Origin: Planctomycetota bacterium
Lineage (GTDB): Bacteria > Planctomycetota > PLA2 > JAEUHO01
Reading direction: 5' to 3'
NCBI GenBank assembly: GCA_028281445.1
Contig: JANQJW010000067.1
Coordinates: 1 to 64,000, forward strand
Length of the DNA: 64,000 bases
In this document: positions 37,566 to 45,978 of the stretch, piece by piece
How positions within the stretch are numbered: position 1 is the first letter of the stretch
Layout of the letters: each line of letters starts with the position of its first letter
Translations under genes and position numbers: made by a program
Notes under the pieces: model-generated
The model's input: the letters and a program-made list of their open reading frames with translations, nothing else
What the model was told of the DNA's origin: nothing
Databases searched by the model: none

Positions 37566-38324
37566 CTAGAAGTCCGGCCCCACGCGCTCCGGATCGTCCC
37601 CATCGGGCATCAGTGGATCGCTTCCCAGGCCGGCATGGACTCCGTGTTGGCTCGAGTCCGTCAGCTCCTGTCCGCTGCCCTCGCACCGGAAGTACGCGCG
37701 CAAGCCCGGCGCGTCCGGCGGCACGGGTGTCTCCATGTGCGCGAGAATCTCGGCCTCGCTGCGCGCGACGTTCCAGACGCGGATCTCGTCGATGTCGCCG
37801 TGAAACGTCGACATCGCGCCCGGCAGGGCCCCGATGTGGAACGCGTTCATCGTCGTCAAGACGCCGATGGAGCCAACGCCCGCAAGCGGGACGCCGTTGA
37901 TGTAGAGGACGTAGATGGAGCCGTCGTACGTCGCGGCTACGTGCTGCCACTCGTTGGTCTTGAGCGGGATGATGTCGTTCGTAACTACCTGCTGGCCTTG
38001 CGTGACAAGCCCGAGAGTGCCGGCATGGACGTACATCCACTGCGCACCGCCCTGCCCGAAGAAGGGTCGGCCCAGCTCGAGCTTCGTGGGAATCGTCTTG
38101 GGCTTGATCCAGGCCTCGAACGTGAAGCCTGTGTTGAACAAGAAGTGCATCGGCGGCGGCTGCGCGATGCTGGCGATTTCGCCGAAACCGTCGAACCGCA
38201 GGGCGCCGGTACCGCGGATCCCGGGAGGCGACGCGATATCGACATCGCCGTTGCCATTGCCCCCGCCGCAGGCGGAAGCGAACGCGAGCACGAGCAGGAC
38301 GCAGAGAGAGCGTGAGAGATACAT
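37566..38324 (-). CDS. LamG/concanavalin-like lipoprotein
   Basis: The signal MYLSRSLCVLLVLAFASAC has a lipobox (ASAC). The 230-residue mature part is a LamG-type jelly roll, shown by FTFEAWIKPKT, EWQHVAATYDGSIYVLYINGVPLA, FHIGALPG, FHGDIDEIRVWNVARSEAEI and LRAYFRCEGSGQELTDSS. Such domains bind glycans or calcium at the cell surface. Aggag lies 8 nt before the ATG. It lies 23 bp downstream of the propeller lipoprotein gene and is probably co-transcribed with it. It could contribute to binding the nearby polysaccharide, but nothing shows this directly. Confidence 0.88.
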   Translation of the reverse strand: MYLSRSLCVLLVLAFASACGGGNGNGDVDIASPPGIRGTGALRFDGFGEIASIAQPPPMHFLFNTGFTFEAWIKPKTIPTKLELGRPFFGQGGAQWMYVHAGTLGLVTQGQQVVTNDIIPLKTNEWQHVAATYDGSIYVLYINGVPLAGVGSIGVLTTMNAFHIGALPGAMSTFHGDIDEIRVWNVARSEAEILAHMETPVPPDAPGLRAYFRCEGSGQELTDSSQHGVHAGLGSDPLMPDGDDPERVGPDF

Positions 38325-38347
38325 GGGACTACTCCTGGTTCAGGGGT

Positions 38348-39613
38348 CTACAGACCGCCGAAGTAGACGAGCACGCGACTGTTGTTGGTGTCGGCGACGT
38401 AGAGGCGGTTGCCCGACACGCGCAGGTTCATGTGAAGAGCCGTCGCTTCCGTGTTCAGCGTGCGGTCCGTAGGTGCACCGTCGTCCACGCCGTCCTGGTC
38501 GTCGTCGTTGGGTTCGCCGTTGACGAAGCTGCTCTGGCCCAAGACGACGTCGGCCGCTTCTCCGTTCGTCGCGGGGAACGCGTTCCAGACGAGCACGCGG
38601 TTGTAGCCGGCGTCGGCGACGAACAGCTGAGCGCTGTTGGCCGCCACGCTGCTGGGGACGCGCATGCCCGTGGCGCTGAGCACGTCTGCGTTGGTCGTGA
38701 AGTTCGGTTGCCCGACGACGAGGTCGGCCGGCTGTCCGTTCGTCGTCGGAAATGTCGTCCAGACGAGGACGCGGTGGTTGTACGCATCGGAGACGACGAG
38801 CCTCGTCCCGTCGCTCCAGATCCCGCTGGGTTGATAGAGCGTGTTCGCGTCGGGCGCGCCGCCGCGATTGGCCATGCCCGCTCCGAAGGTGTCCTGGCCG
38901 AGCACGAGGTCGGCAGGGACACCGCTCGTCATGGGGATCGTGTTCCAGACCAGCACGCGGTTGTTGAGCTCGTCGGCGACGATGACGCGCCCGCCGACCA
39001 CGACGACCTCGCGCGGCTGCGCGAACTTGCTCGCCGACAGCCCCGAGATCGCCGTCACGAGGTTGACCTGGCCGAGCACGACGTCCGCCGGAGCTCCGGT
39101 CGTCGTGGGCACGCTGTTCCAAATCAGGACGCGGTGGTTGAGGCCGTCGACCACGAAGAGTTTGCCGTCGGCGACGACCACGTCGTGCGGGAAGGCGAGG
39201 GTGAACGGATTCACCGTGCCCCCCTGGTTGGGCATGGAATCCGTGAAGTTCATCTGGCCGAGCACGAAGTCGGCGGTCGGGTTGCTTGCCGATGGCGTGT
39301 CGTTGAATCCGAGAACGCGGTGGTTTGCGGTATCGGCGACGAACAGGCTGCCGGGCTCGGCAACGGACGGCGACCAGAGCGTGTTGGCCTCCACCGATCC
39401 GGTCTGGTTGGGCTTGCCGCTGAAGAGATCGGGCTGGCCGATCGCGATGGCCGCCGCCTGGAAGGTCGTCAGGTTGAGCACGCTTGGCGTCGGCGGCGGC
39501 GGAGGCGCCGGCGGATTGACCTGGGCCGGCGGTGTGCCGCTTCCGGATCCGCACCCGGCGGTCAGCAGGGCGATAGCAAGAAGGACGACGTACGTAGTGG
39601 TGTGCTTGGACAT
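38348..39613 (-). CDS. Six-unit VLGQ-type beta-propeller lipoprotein (copy 1)
   Basis: The signal MSKHTTTYVVLLAIALLTAGC carries a lipobox (LTAGC), followed by a Pro-rich linker. Six units of about 60 residues repeat the pattern 'P-DVVV-DGKLFVVDGLNHRVLIWNSVP-ADVVLGQxxF', which is NHL/beta-propeller-like (GQ motifs: IGQPDLF, VLGQMNF, VLGQVNL, VLGQDTF, VVGQPNF, VLGQSSF). A six-bladed propeller is expected, exposed at a membrane surface. An acidic DDDQDGVDD loop, perhaps calcium-binding, precedes the last blade. Two paralogs lie at 52624-53841 and 53994-55199. It is divergent from the sigma factor gene, 76 bp apart. The ligand is unknown. Confidence 0.88.
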   Translation of the reverse strand: MSKHTTTYVVLLAIALLTAGCGSGSGTPPAQVNPPAPPPPPTPSVLNLTTFQAAAIAIGQPDLFSGKPNQTGSVEANTLWSPSVAEPGSLFVADTANHRVLGFNDTPSASNPTADFVLGQMNFTDSMPNQGGTVNPFTLAFPHDVVVADGKLFVVDGLNHRVLIWNSVPTTTGAPADVVLGQVNLVTAISGLSASKFAQPREVVVVGGRVIVADELNNRVLVWNTIPMTSGVPADLVLGQDTFGAGMANRGGAPDANTLYQPSGIWSDGTRLVVSDAYNHRVLVWTTFPTTNGQPADLVVGQPNFTTNADVLSATGMRVPSSVAANSAQLFVADAGYNRVLVWNAFPATNGEAADVVLGQSSFVNGEPNDDDQDGVDDGAPTDRTLNTEATALHMNLRVSGNRLYVADTNNSRVLVYFGGL

Positions 39614-39689
39614 GGCGCAAACTCCTCGTTTGCAGGGGAGGAGCCGCGAGACGTTGCTTGTTTAGGAGAATTCCCGGATCGTTACGGGC

Positions 39690-40577
39690 ATGGAGGCTTC
39701 GGGCGAAAACCGCGACCTGCTCCGCGCCCGGTTTCGGGCTGCGACCGAGCGCACGCCGGGCCTCGCACTCAGCTTCGAAGCGTTCCTTGAAGAGGCCGAG
39801 ACGCGCGCTCGCGAACGCGTAGAGAAGCTGCGCCTCGAGCCGACGCCTGAACGCATCACGCGCGCATTGCGACGCATGTGCCTCGAGGATCTCTACATCG
39901 TCGTTGCGTGCAACGCGGGGGAGGAAGCGGCATGGTCGGCGTTCAACGCCGAGTACGTGCCGCGCCTGCGCGGCCTCGCCGTGAAGCAAGGATGCGACCG
40001 CGAGCGCGCCGACGCCGAAGTGACGGCGCTGCTTGCCGACCTCGCCATGCCACCTGCGGGCGGCGGCGTGCGAACGCTGCTCGGTACCTACCGCGCGACG
40101 GGCAGCTTGTTCGGTTGGCTCGCGGTCATCCTGCTGCGCCGCATCGCGCGTGCCGCGAAGCGCCTGCGCCCCGTACCGCTCGAACCCGAGGCACAGGAGG
40201 CCGAGGCGACCCCGAGCGAAGAGGATCCGGCAGCGCGGGTCGACGACGCCGAGTCGGCGGCACGCCTCAGCGCCGCGCTGGAGGCGGGCTGGCGCGCCTG
40301 CACGCCCAACGAACAGCTCGCCCTCGCGCTCAAGCACCGTGACGGCCTGGCGCACCGGTTCATTGCCGAAGCGTTGGGCGTGGGCATCCCGCGCGTGAGC
40401 CAGCTGCTCAGCCAGGCCCTCGCCCGGCTTGCGTCAGAGGCACGCCGGCACCTGCCCGAGGGGCTCGAGGAGCGCGCCTACCGCGCGGCCAGCGCGGCAA
40501 TCGGAACTACGCTCGCAACTTTCCACCCCCCCGCGCCTCCTACCGACAAAGGCCGCGACCCCGGAGACGGCGCTTGA
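39690..40577 (+). CDS. ECF-like sigma factor
   Basis: The 295-residue protein resembles the divergent sigma factors of myxobacteria and planctomycetes. The region-2-like part is 'EDLYIVVACNAGEEAAWSAFNAEYVPRLRGLAVKQGCDRERADAEVTALLADL' (about 70-125), then 'YRATGSLFGWLAVILLRRIARAAKRLR', an acidic linker, and a region-4-like helix-turn-helix 'CTPNEQLALALKHRDGLAHRFIAEALGVGIPRVSQLLSQALARL' (about 210-252). It would direct RNA polymerase to a small regulon. Its stop overlaps the next start (TTGA, 40574-40577), so sigma and the presumed anti-sigma are translationally coupled. It is divergent from the propeller lipoprotein gene. The subgroup is unassigned. Confidence 0.82.
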   Translation: MEASGENRDLLRARFRAATERTPGLALSFEAFLEEAETRARERVEKLRLEPTPERITRALRRMCLEDLYIVVACNAGEEAAWSAFNAEYVPRLRGLAVKQGCDRERADAEVTALLADLAMPPAGGGVRTLLGTYRATGSLFGWLAVILLRRIARAAKRLRPVPLEPEAQEAEATPSEEDPAARVDDAESAARLSAALEAGWRACTPNEQLALALKHRDGLAHRFIAEALGVGIPRVSQLLSQALARLASEARRHLPEGLEERAYRAASAAIGTTLATFHPPAPPTDKGRDPGDGA

Positions 40578-41482
40578 CGACAGACAACGATCCCGTGCTG
40601 GCTGCCTGGCTGATCGAGCGCTTCGGCGCCGAGGGGGAGGCGTCGGGCCTGATCGGCGAGGATCTCGTGGTCGGCTACGCCGAGGGCCGTCTCAGCGACG
40701 AGGAGCGCGACGCCGCCGAGCAGCTCCTGGCGCGCGACCCGGCCGCGCGCCAGATGCTCGGGTTGGTCCCCCACGAGACCATGCAAGAAGAGCCGGCCGC
40801 GCGCCGCTCCTGGTTCGCGTACGTAGCGGCTGCTGCCGCGGTGCTGCTCGCGATCGGTGCGTTCTTCTGGACCCAGGGTGACGACTTGCCGTCGGACCGC
40901 GAGGAGCGGCTTGTCGCGCTCGTGCAACGTCTCCCGATCTCCGACCAAACGCGCGCTGCGATGAGCGCGCGGATGACGAGCACGCGTCCCCTGGACCTGC
41001 CGGCCGTGGAGCGCGGCGGCGTCCACGTCCTTGCCCCGCGCGGCGCGGTGCTTACGTCTTCGCCGATGCTGCGGTGGCGGTCCGTGACCGGCGCCGCCGA
41101 CTACACCGTGCGCATCGCACGACCCGACGACTCCTCGCTCTTCACGGCAACGATCTCGGATCTGTCGCTCGCGCTGCCCGCTGAGCTCGAAGACGGCTTG
41201 TACATATTCGAGGTGACCGCGAAGACTGCGTTCGGCGAAGCCGGCGGCTCGACACTGTTTCGTGTCGTGGGCCCGGCGATCCGGGCGGAGCACGCCGGCG
41301 TGGTCGCCGCCATCCGGGAAACAGCGTCGGGGACCGAGCGCGAACTGCTGACGGCGTGGTACGCGCTCACAAAGGAACGCTACGGCGTTGCAACCGCGGC
41401 ACTCGAACGCGCTCAGCAACGAGACGCGACCGACCCGCATGTCGTCCGGCTGGGCACGCTGCTGGAACCGCTGCTGCCGTGA
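40574..41482 (+). CDS. Anti-sigma-like membrane protein with FN3-like outer domain
   Basis: A TTG start at 40574 overlaps the sigma stop. The N-terminal 75 residues (IGEDLVVGYAEGRLSDEERDAAEQLLARDPAARQML) resemble the cytosolic helical domain of anti-sigma factors, without the zinc-binding HxxxCxxC. One membrane span follows (about 80-98, YVAAAAAVLLAIGAFFW). Outside, a beta sandwich (LRWRSVTGAADYTVRIAR, SLALPAELEDGLYIFEVTA) looks like a fibronectin type III/FecR-like domain, then a helical tail. It would hold the sigma factor until an envelope signal arrives. Its stop overlaps the CHAT gene start (GTGA, 41479-41482). Confidence 0.78.
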   Translation: MTTDNDPVLAAWLIERFGAEGEASGLIGEDLVVGYAEGRLSDEERDAAEQLLARDPAARQMLGLVPHETMQEEPAARRSWFAYVAAAAAVLLAIGAFFWTQGDDLPSDREERLVALVQRLPISDQTRAAMSARMTSTRPLDLPAVERGGVHVLAPRGAVLTSSPMLRWRSVTGAADYTVRIARPDDSSLFTATISDLSLALPAELEDGLYIFEVTAKTAFGEAGGSTLFRVVGPAIRAEHAGVVAAIRETASGTERELLTAWYALTKERYGVATAALERAQQRDATDPHVVRLGTLLEPLLP

Positions 41483-44400
41483 CGCGCCGGCTATCCCTGC
41501 TGCTCGTCCTCCTTGGAGTGGCGCTGCCTCTGCATGCGGACGAGGTACCGCGCAAGGCCGACCCGGCGATCGCCGCCTGGCGAGACGCACGGAAGGCCGG
41601 AAACACCGCCCGCGCCCGCGCCATCGCGTCCGCGAGCCACCTGGACCTCGCCTCTCTCGGCGCCGACATGGTGGCGAAGCAGCTCGAAGCCACCAAGCCG
41701 CGGTTCCATCTCGGGACGGTCGTTGACGAGCTCGTCGCGCTACGCGCGGACGCGGGGCATCGCCGCGGGCTCGACGGCCTGGATCGATTGATCGCGCGGC
41801 TGCGGCCGGCGGACCCGGAGGTGATCGCGCGTGAGTTCCGGCTCGCGAGCAGCGCGAAGCAGCTCGCGGGACTCGACCCGGGCAATCCGGAACACCGCGC
41901 GAGGGTGCAGCGGATCCGCGCGTTCGTGGAAGCACAGAGGGTCTCCGGCAGCTACCCGTCCTGGCAGGTCTACCACCGTCTGGGGCGGGGCGCGGGCCTC
42001 GCGGCCTACGACAAGGCCGCCGCCTACGCGTCGTCATCCGGCCTGCACATCGCGGCGGCCCGCTCGTACTTCGCAGGCGGCGTCATGGCGCTCCGCGCGA
42101 AGGATCATGCCGGCGCCATGGAGCGCGGCGCACGGAGCCTCGAGCACGCGCACATCGCAGGCGAGCCGCGCGCGATCCACCAGGGCGCGTCGCTCCTGGC
42201 GGGCGCGCACCAGCGCCAGGGCAATTTCGAGAAGGCCGCGGACATCGTCGCCGCGAACATGCCGACCGAAGCCTGGCAAAGCCGGTCGCAACGCCACGCC
42301 TACTACGTGGTCGCGTACAAGGTGCAGGCGCGAGCGAACCGCCCGAAGGCGATGCTCCAGACGGCTCGGCACATGCACGAGAACGCGTCGGCCTTGGGCC
42401 GTACGGGCGCGATCGTGCATGCGCTGGAGAGCCTGGCGCGCGCGGAGGAGGGCATCGGGCAGCGGGCCGAAGCCATCGCGCACTATCAGGAAGCGCTGCG
42501 CCTCGACCTGTCCAAGCACCCGCAGCTCGCACAGGCGATCCGTGGCGGACTCGCCGGGATCTGGAACGCGCTCGGCCGCTTCGACGAGGGCGAGGCGGCG
42601 GCGCGCAAGGCGCTGACGCTGTCACAACAGTTGGGAGACCGCCGTAACGAGGCGCTCAACCTCCTGCGTCTTGCGCACGCCCTGGGGGGCCAGAAGCGCT
42701 GGGACGAGTCGCTGGCGGCCGCACGCAAGAGCCTGTCGCTGAGCGACACGCCCCGTGGCGCGGCAGAAGCGAAGCGGCATCTTGCGGCGCTGCTGTGGCG
42801 GGCGGGCGAAGAGGACCGCGCGCTCGCGATGCTCGCAGAGGCGGCAAGCGCCTACCGCGAACAAGGCGACGTCTCGGGTGAAGCGTTCGCCCTCTGGCGG
42901 ACCGGCGTGTACCGCTTGCTGCGCAACGAGAACGAGAAGGCGCTCGCGCTGGCCGATCGCAGTGCCGGCTTGCTACATCCGTCGCACAGCTTCTACGAAC
43001 GCATCGTCCGGTTGCGTGCGGCGGCGTTCTACGGCTTGAACCGCTACGAAGAGAGCGCAAAGGCTGCCCGTGAGTCCGTACAGCGACGACTGCGCACGCT
43101 CTCGGGTCTGGCCGCTTCCGACACGTGGCTGCCGCAGCGAAACCTCGCGGCCGCGGCCGGCTACGGCATCCGCTCGGCGTGGATGCTCGCCAAGGGCGAT
43201 GACGCGGCGCGGTGGATCGCCGAAGCGTTCGAGATCATGGAGTCGAGTCGCGCGCTGCAGCTCAACGCCGCCTTGCGCGACAACCGCGCGGCGAGCCTCG
43301 CCGTGCTTCCTCCCGCGCTGGTTCGCGCCGAGGCCGCCTCGCAGGAGGGCGTGGCGAAGGCCCATGCGGGCCTGGTCCGGGAGAGCACGAAGACACCGCG
43401 CAGCCAGACAGCAATTGCGCACTGGCAGATGGCGCTCGACCGCGCTTGGAAGGAGCGCGACCGGATCATCGCGAGCATCGAACGCGTGAGCCGGCGCGCG
43501 GCGGTCGCGGCGGCGGCGAAGCCGGCGTCGCTACCGGACTTCCGTTCCTTGCTGCGTCCGGGCGACGCCTGGATCGCGTGGACCGAAGCGGGGAACCGCA
43601 TCATGGCGCTCTGCATCCGGCAGGATGCCGCGCGGCTGTTCGATCTCGGCGAGCGCAGGCTGATCGAAGAGAAGATCGAAGCGTGGCGGCGTGCGCTGGC
43701 GGTGCCGGGCTCGGATGATCAAGATGCTGCGAAGCACCTCTACGCGCTGCTAGTCCACCCCATGGCGCCGCTACTCGACGGCGTAGACCGTCTCATCGCC
43801 TCCCCCAGCGGCGCGCTGGCGTCGATTCCGCTTGCCGCGCTGGTGACCACGAAGGGGCGTCGTCTGATCGAGCGGCTCGAGGTTCTCTACGCGCCCAGCG
43901 CGACGAGCTACGCGATCCTGGCCTCCGACGTGCGGAGCGTCCGGCCAAGCGAAGGTCTGCTGGGTGTGATCGGGCCGGCGTACGAAGGCACGGGACTGCC
44001 GGAGCTCGAGCACGCCGCGGACGAAGCGCGGCGGGTCGAACAGCCGTTCCCCGCGTCACGCCGGGTCCGTCTCGCCGGACGCGAGGCGACCTTGTCCGCC
44101 CTCCGTGCCCGGATCGGCGCGCAGCCGCAGGCCTGGCGCGCGTTGCACGTGTGCGCGCATGCGTTCGCCGATCCACAGCGTCCGGAACGAAACGGCGCCG
44201 TGCTCGCCAAAGGCGAGATGCTCCACGTCGATCTCGTGCGCCGCATGCGCATCCCCGCAGACCTCGTCGTGCTCTCGTGCTGCGACGGCGCGCGCGGCAC
44301 ACCTACGGCCGGCGAGGGCCAGCGCGGGCTCGTACGCGCGTTTCTCGTGGCCGGCGCGCACCGCGTCGTCGCGTCGTGCTGGCGCGTGAGCGACAAGCAC

Positions 44401-44559
44401 ACGCCGGCGTTCATGGGGCGTCTCTACGAAGCGTGGCAGGGCGAAGGCCATGCGCTGCCCGCCGCATTGCGAACCGCGCAGCTCGAACGGATCCATGCCG
44501 GCGGGGCGCTCGCACACCCCTACTACTGGGCGTCGTTCGTGGCGTGGGGGCTTCCGTAG
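41479..44559 (+). CDS. Exported TPR-CHAT domain protein coupled to sigma/anti-sigma pair
   Basis: A GTG start at 41479, overlapping the upstream stop, opens a signal peptide (TRRLSLLLVLLGVALPLHA); the protein has 1026 residues. TPR helices fill about 150-640 ('AIVHALESLARAEEGIGQRAEAIAHYQEALRL', 'LWRAGEEDRALAMLAEAASAYREQGD'). The CHAT domain has H894 (LHVCAHAF) and C935 (VVLSCCDGARGTP), where SACETG has become SCCDGA, followed by VASCWRVSDKHT. The dyad is kept, so protease activity is possible. Being third in a coupled cassette with sigma and anti-sigma genes suggests it takes part in releasing the sigma factor or is its effector (inference). It ends 1 bp before the convergent VWA gene. Confidence 0.88.
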   Translation: MTRRLSLLLVLLGVALPLHADEVPRKADPAIAAWRDARKAGNTARARAIASASHLDLASLGADMVAKQLEATKPRFHLGTVVDELVALRADAGHRRGLDGLDRLIARLRPADPEVIAREFRLASSAKQLAGLDPGNPEHRARVQRIRAFVEAQRVSGSYPSWQVYHRLGRGAGLAAYDKAAAYASSSGLHIAAARSYFAGGVMALRAKDHAGAMERGARSLEHAHIAGEPRAIHQGASLLAGAHQRQGNFEKAADIVAANMPTEAWQSRSQRHAYYVVAYKVQARANRPKAMLQTARHMHENASALGRTGAIVHALESLARAEEGIGQRAEAIAHYQEALRLDLSKHPQLAQAIRGGLAGIWNALGRFDEGEAAARKALTLSQQLGDRRNEALNLLRLAHALGGQKRWDESLAAARKSLSLSDTPRGAAEAKRHLAALLWRAGEEDRALAMLAEAASAYREQGDVSGEAFALWRTGVYRLLRNENEKALALADRSAGLLHPSHSFYERIVRLRAAAFYGLNRYEESAKAARESVQRRLRTLSGLAASDTWLPQRNLAAAAGYGIRSAWMLAKGDDAARWIAEAFEIMESSRALQLNAALRDNRAASLAVLPPALVRAEAASQEGVAKAHAGLVRESTKTPRSQTAIAHWQMALDRAWKERDRIIASIERVSRRAAVAAAAKPASLPDFRSLLRPGDAWIAWTEAGNRIMALCIRQDAARLFDLGERRLIEEKIEAWRRALAVPGSDDQDAAKHLYALLVHPMAPLLDGVDRLIASPSGALASIPLAALVTTKGRRLIERLEVLYAPSATSYAILASDVRSVRPSEGLLGVIGPAYEGTGLPELEHAADEARRVEQPFPASRRVRLAGREATLSALRARIGAQPQAWRALHVCAHAFADPQRPERNGAVLAKGEMLHVDLVRRMRIPADLVVLSCCDGARGTPTAGEGQRGLVRAFLVAGAHRVVASCWRVSDKHTPAFMGRLYEAWQGEGHALPAALRTAQLERIHAGGALAHPYYWASFVAWGLP

Positions 44560-44560
44560 A

Positions 44561-45925
44561 TCACTCGAAGGCGTCGACGAACTTGCCGCCCGTCTCACGC
44601 GCGATGGCCTGCAGCAGCGGAAAGACCTCCTCACCCGCGCCGATCGTGTGCACGGGGATCTCGCGCTTGGAGAGCTTGGCGATGTGCTTGATGACCCGCG
44701 CAGGGGTCCGGTGGCGGCCGCGGTTCGGCGCTCCATCCGACAGCAGGAAGATCATGTCGATCTTCTCGGGGTTCGCCACGGCGCGCGGCCCGCGGCCGGC
44801 GTGACCGAAGGCCAGCTCCACCGAGTCGTAGAGGTTCGTGTACGACGTCGGCTCGATCTCGGCGAGCCACTGGATCGCGAGATGCTTCTGCACGGGGTGC
44901 GCCTTCACGAGGCGTTTCCTGTACGGCCGCGTGTTCTCGTTGAAGACGACGATCTCGAAGGCGTGCGTGCTCGGGAAGTCCATGAGCGTCCGGCCGAGCT
45001 CCTTGCGCGCGTCGTCGATGCCCGCGCCGTACATGCTCTGGCTCGCGTCGAGGCAGAAGACGACACGGCTCCCCGTGCGGGGAATCGGAATGTCGTAGTA
45101 GTGCGGCACGTGCAGCGGCTTGGGGAGCGCGTAGCGGTCGCCGGCTTGCTTCGGCTGCGGGCGCGGCGGCATCTTGCTCTTGTCCTGCTGCTTCTCCCAC
45201 CATGCGCGCCAGGGCTCGATCTCCATCGGGAAGTTGCGCCCGGTCAGGCGCACCAGCGACTCCCACGCGTGGACGCGAGGTCCCAGCGTGTCGTGCTCGA
45301 GCAGGTCGAGCAGCGGCGGGATCGAGCGCGGCGTCTTGCGCCGTCCCAGGGCAAGCGCGCGCGCGGCGGCCTCCACCCAGGTCTCGCCCGCGTGCGCCCG
45401 ACACAACACGAGCGCCGCAGCGGGACCGTTCATCCAGCCAAGGGCCTCGATCGCGAGCGCGCGCTGTGCGGGCGAGGCGCGCTCGGCGCGAGCGGCCTTG
45501 AGAAGAGCCCGCGTCACGTCGCGGTCGTCGCGGACCTGACGCGTCGCGTCGACCGCAGCGGCGAGGACGCGGTCGTCGGGCTCCTCCTCGGGATCGAGCC
45601 GGTCGAGCCAGATCCGGCGTGCTTCCTTGTCCGGGATCCGGACGAGCAGGGGCATCACGAGCGCGCGCTCGTCGGGCCCGTGCATCCGCAGGACCTCCTT
45701 GAGGCGCCGCAGCGCCCGCACGCCCACCTGCGGATCGACGGAGATCAGGCTCGCCAGGTCCCGCAGGGCCTGCGTGCGGCGCTCGGCCTTGCGCGCAAGA
45801 AGTCCGGTCATGACGTCCTGGACGGCGTCCTCGCTGACGCCGGAGGTGTCCGGTCCCGCGAAGGCGGTCGGGGTGCACAACAGCCCGGCCATCAGGAAGC
45901 AGAGAGAGATCCGGCCCACGATCAT
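44561..45925 (-). CDS. Secreted HEAT-repeat plus von Willebrand factor A protein
   Basis: The signal peptide is MIVGRISLCFLMAGLLCTPTAFA. Residues about 30-230 are HEAT-like helices (ALRDLASLISVDPQVGVRALRRL, AIEALGWMNGPAAALVLCRA). Residues about 284-454 are a VWA domain with an intact MIDAS: D293-x-S295-x-S297 (CLDASQSMYG), T363 (SYTNLYDSVELA) and D397 (LLSDGAPN). It should bind a divalent metal and a protein ligand outside the cytoplasm. Such HEAT-VWA proteins are common in planctomycetes. It is convergent with the CHAT gene and divergent from the AI-2E-family gene, 53 bp away. Confidence 0.9.
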   Translation of the reverse strand: MIVGRISLCFLMAGLLCTPTAFAGPDTSGVSEDAVQDVMTGLLARKAERRTQALRDLASLISVDPQVGVRALRRLKEVLRMHGPDERALVMPLLVRIPDKEARRIWLDRLDPEEEPDDRVLAAAVDATRQVRDDRDVTRALLKAARAERASPAQRALAIEALGWMNGPAAALVLCRAHAGETWVEAAARALALGRRKTPRSIPPLLDLLEHDTLGPRVHAWESLVRLTGRNFPMEIEPWRAWWEKQQDKSKMPPRPQPKQAGDRYALPKPLHVPHYYDIPIPRTGSRVVFCLDASQSMYGAGIDDARKELGRTLMDFPSTHAFEIVVFNENTRPYRKRLVKAHPVQKHLAIQWLAEIEPTSYTNLYDSVELAFGHAGRGPRAVANPEKIDMIFLLSDGAPNRGRHRTPARVIKHIAKLSKREIPVHTIGAGEEVFPLLQAIARETGGKFVDAFE

Positions 45926-45978
45926 CCAAACGCACGAAGAAGTGCTTCGCCGCCTTTCAGCAGGCTCAGCGGACGCTT

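Noticed and set aside
37566..38324. LamG lipoprotein as a candidate PelC
   Set aside because: PelC is a small lipoprotein of about 170 residues with a different fold and lies between pelB and pelD. This protein has clear LamG motifs and sits beyond the receiver gene.
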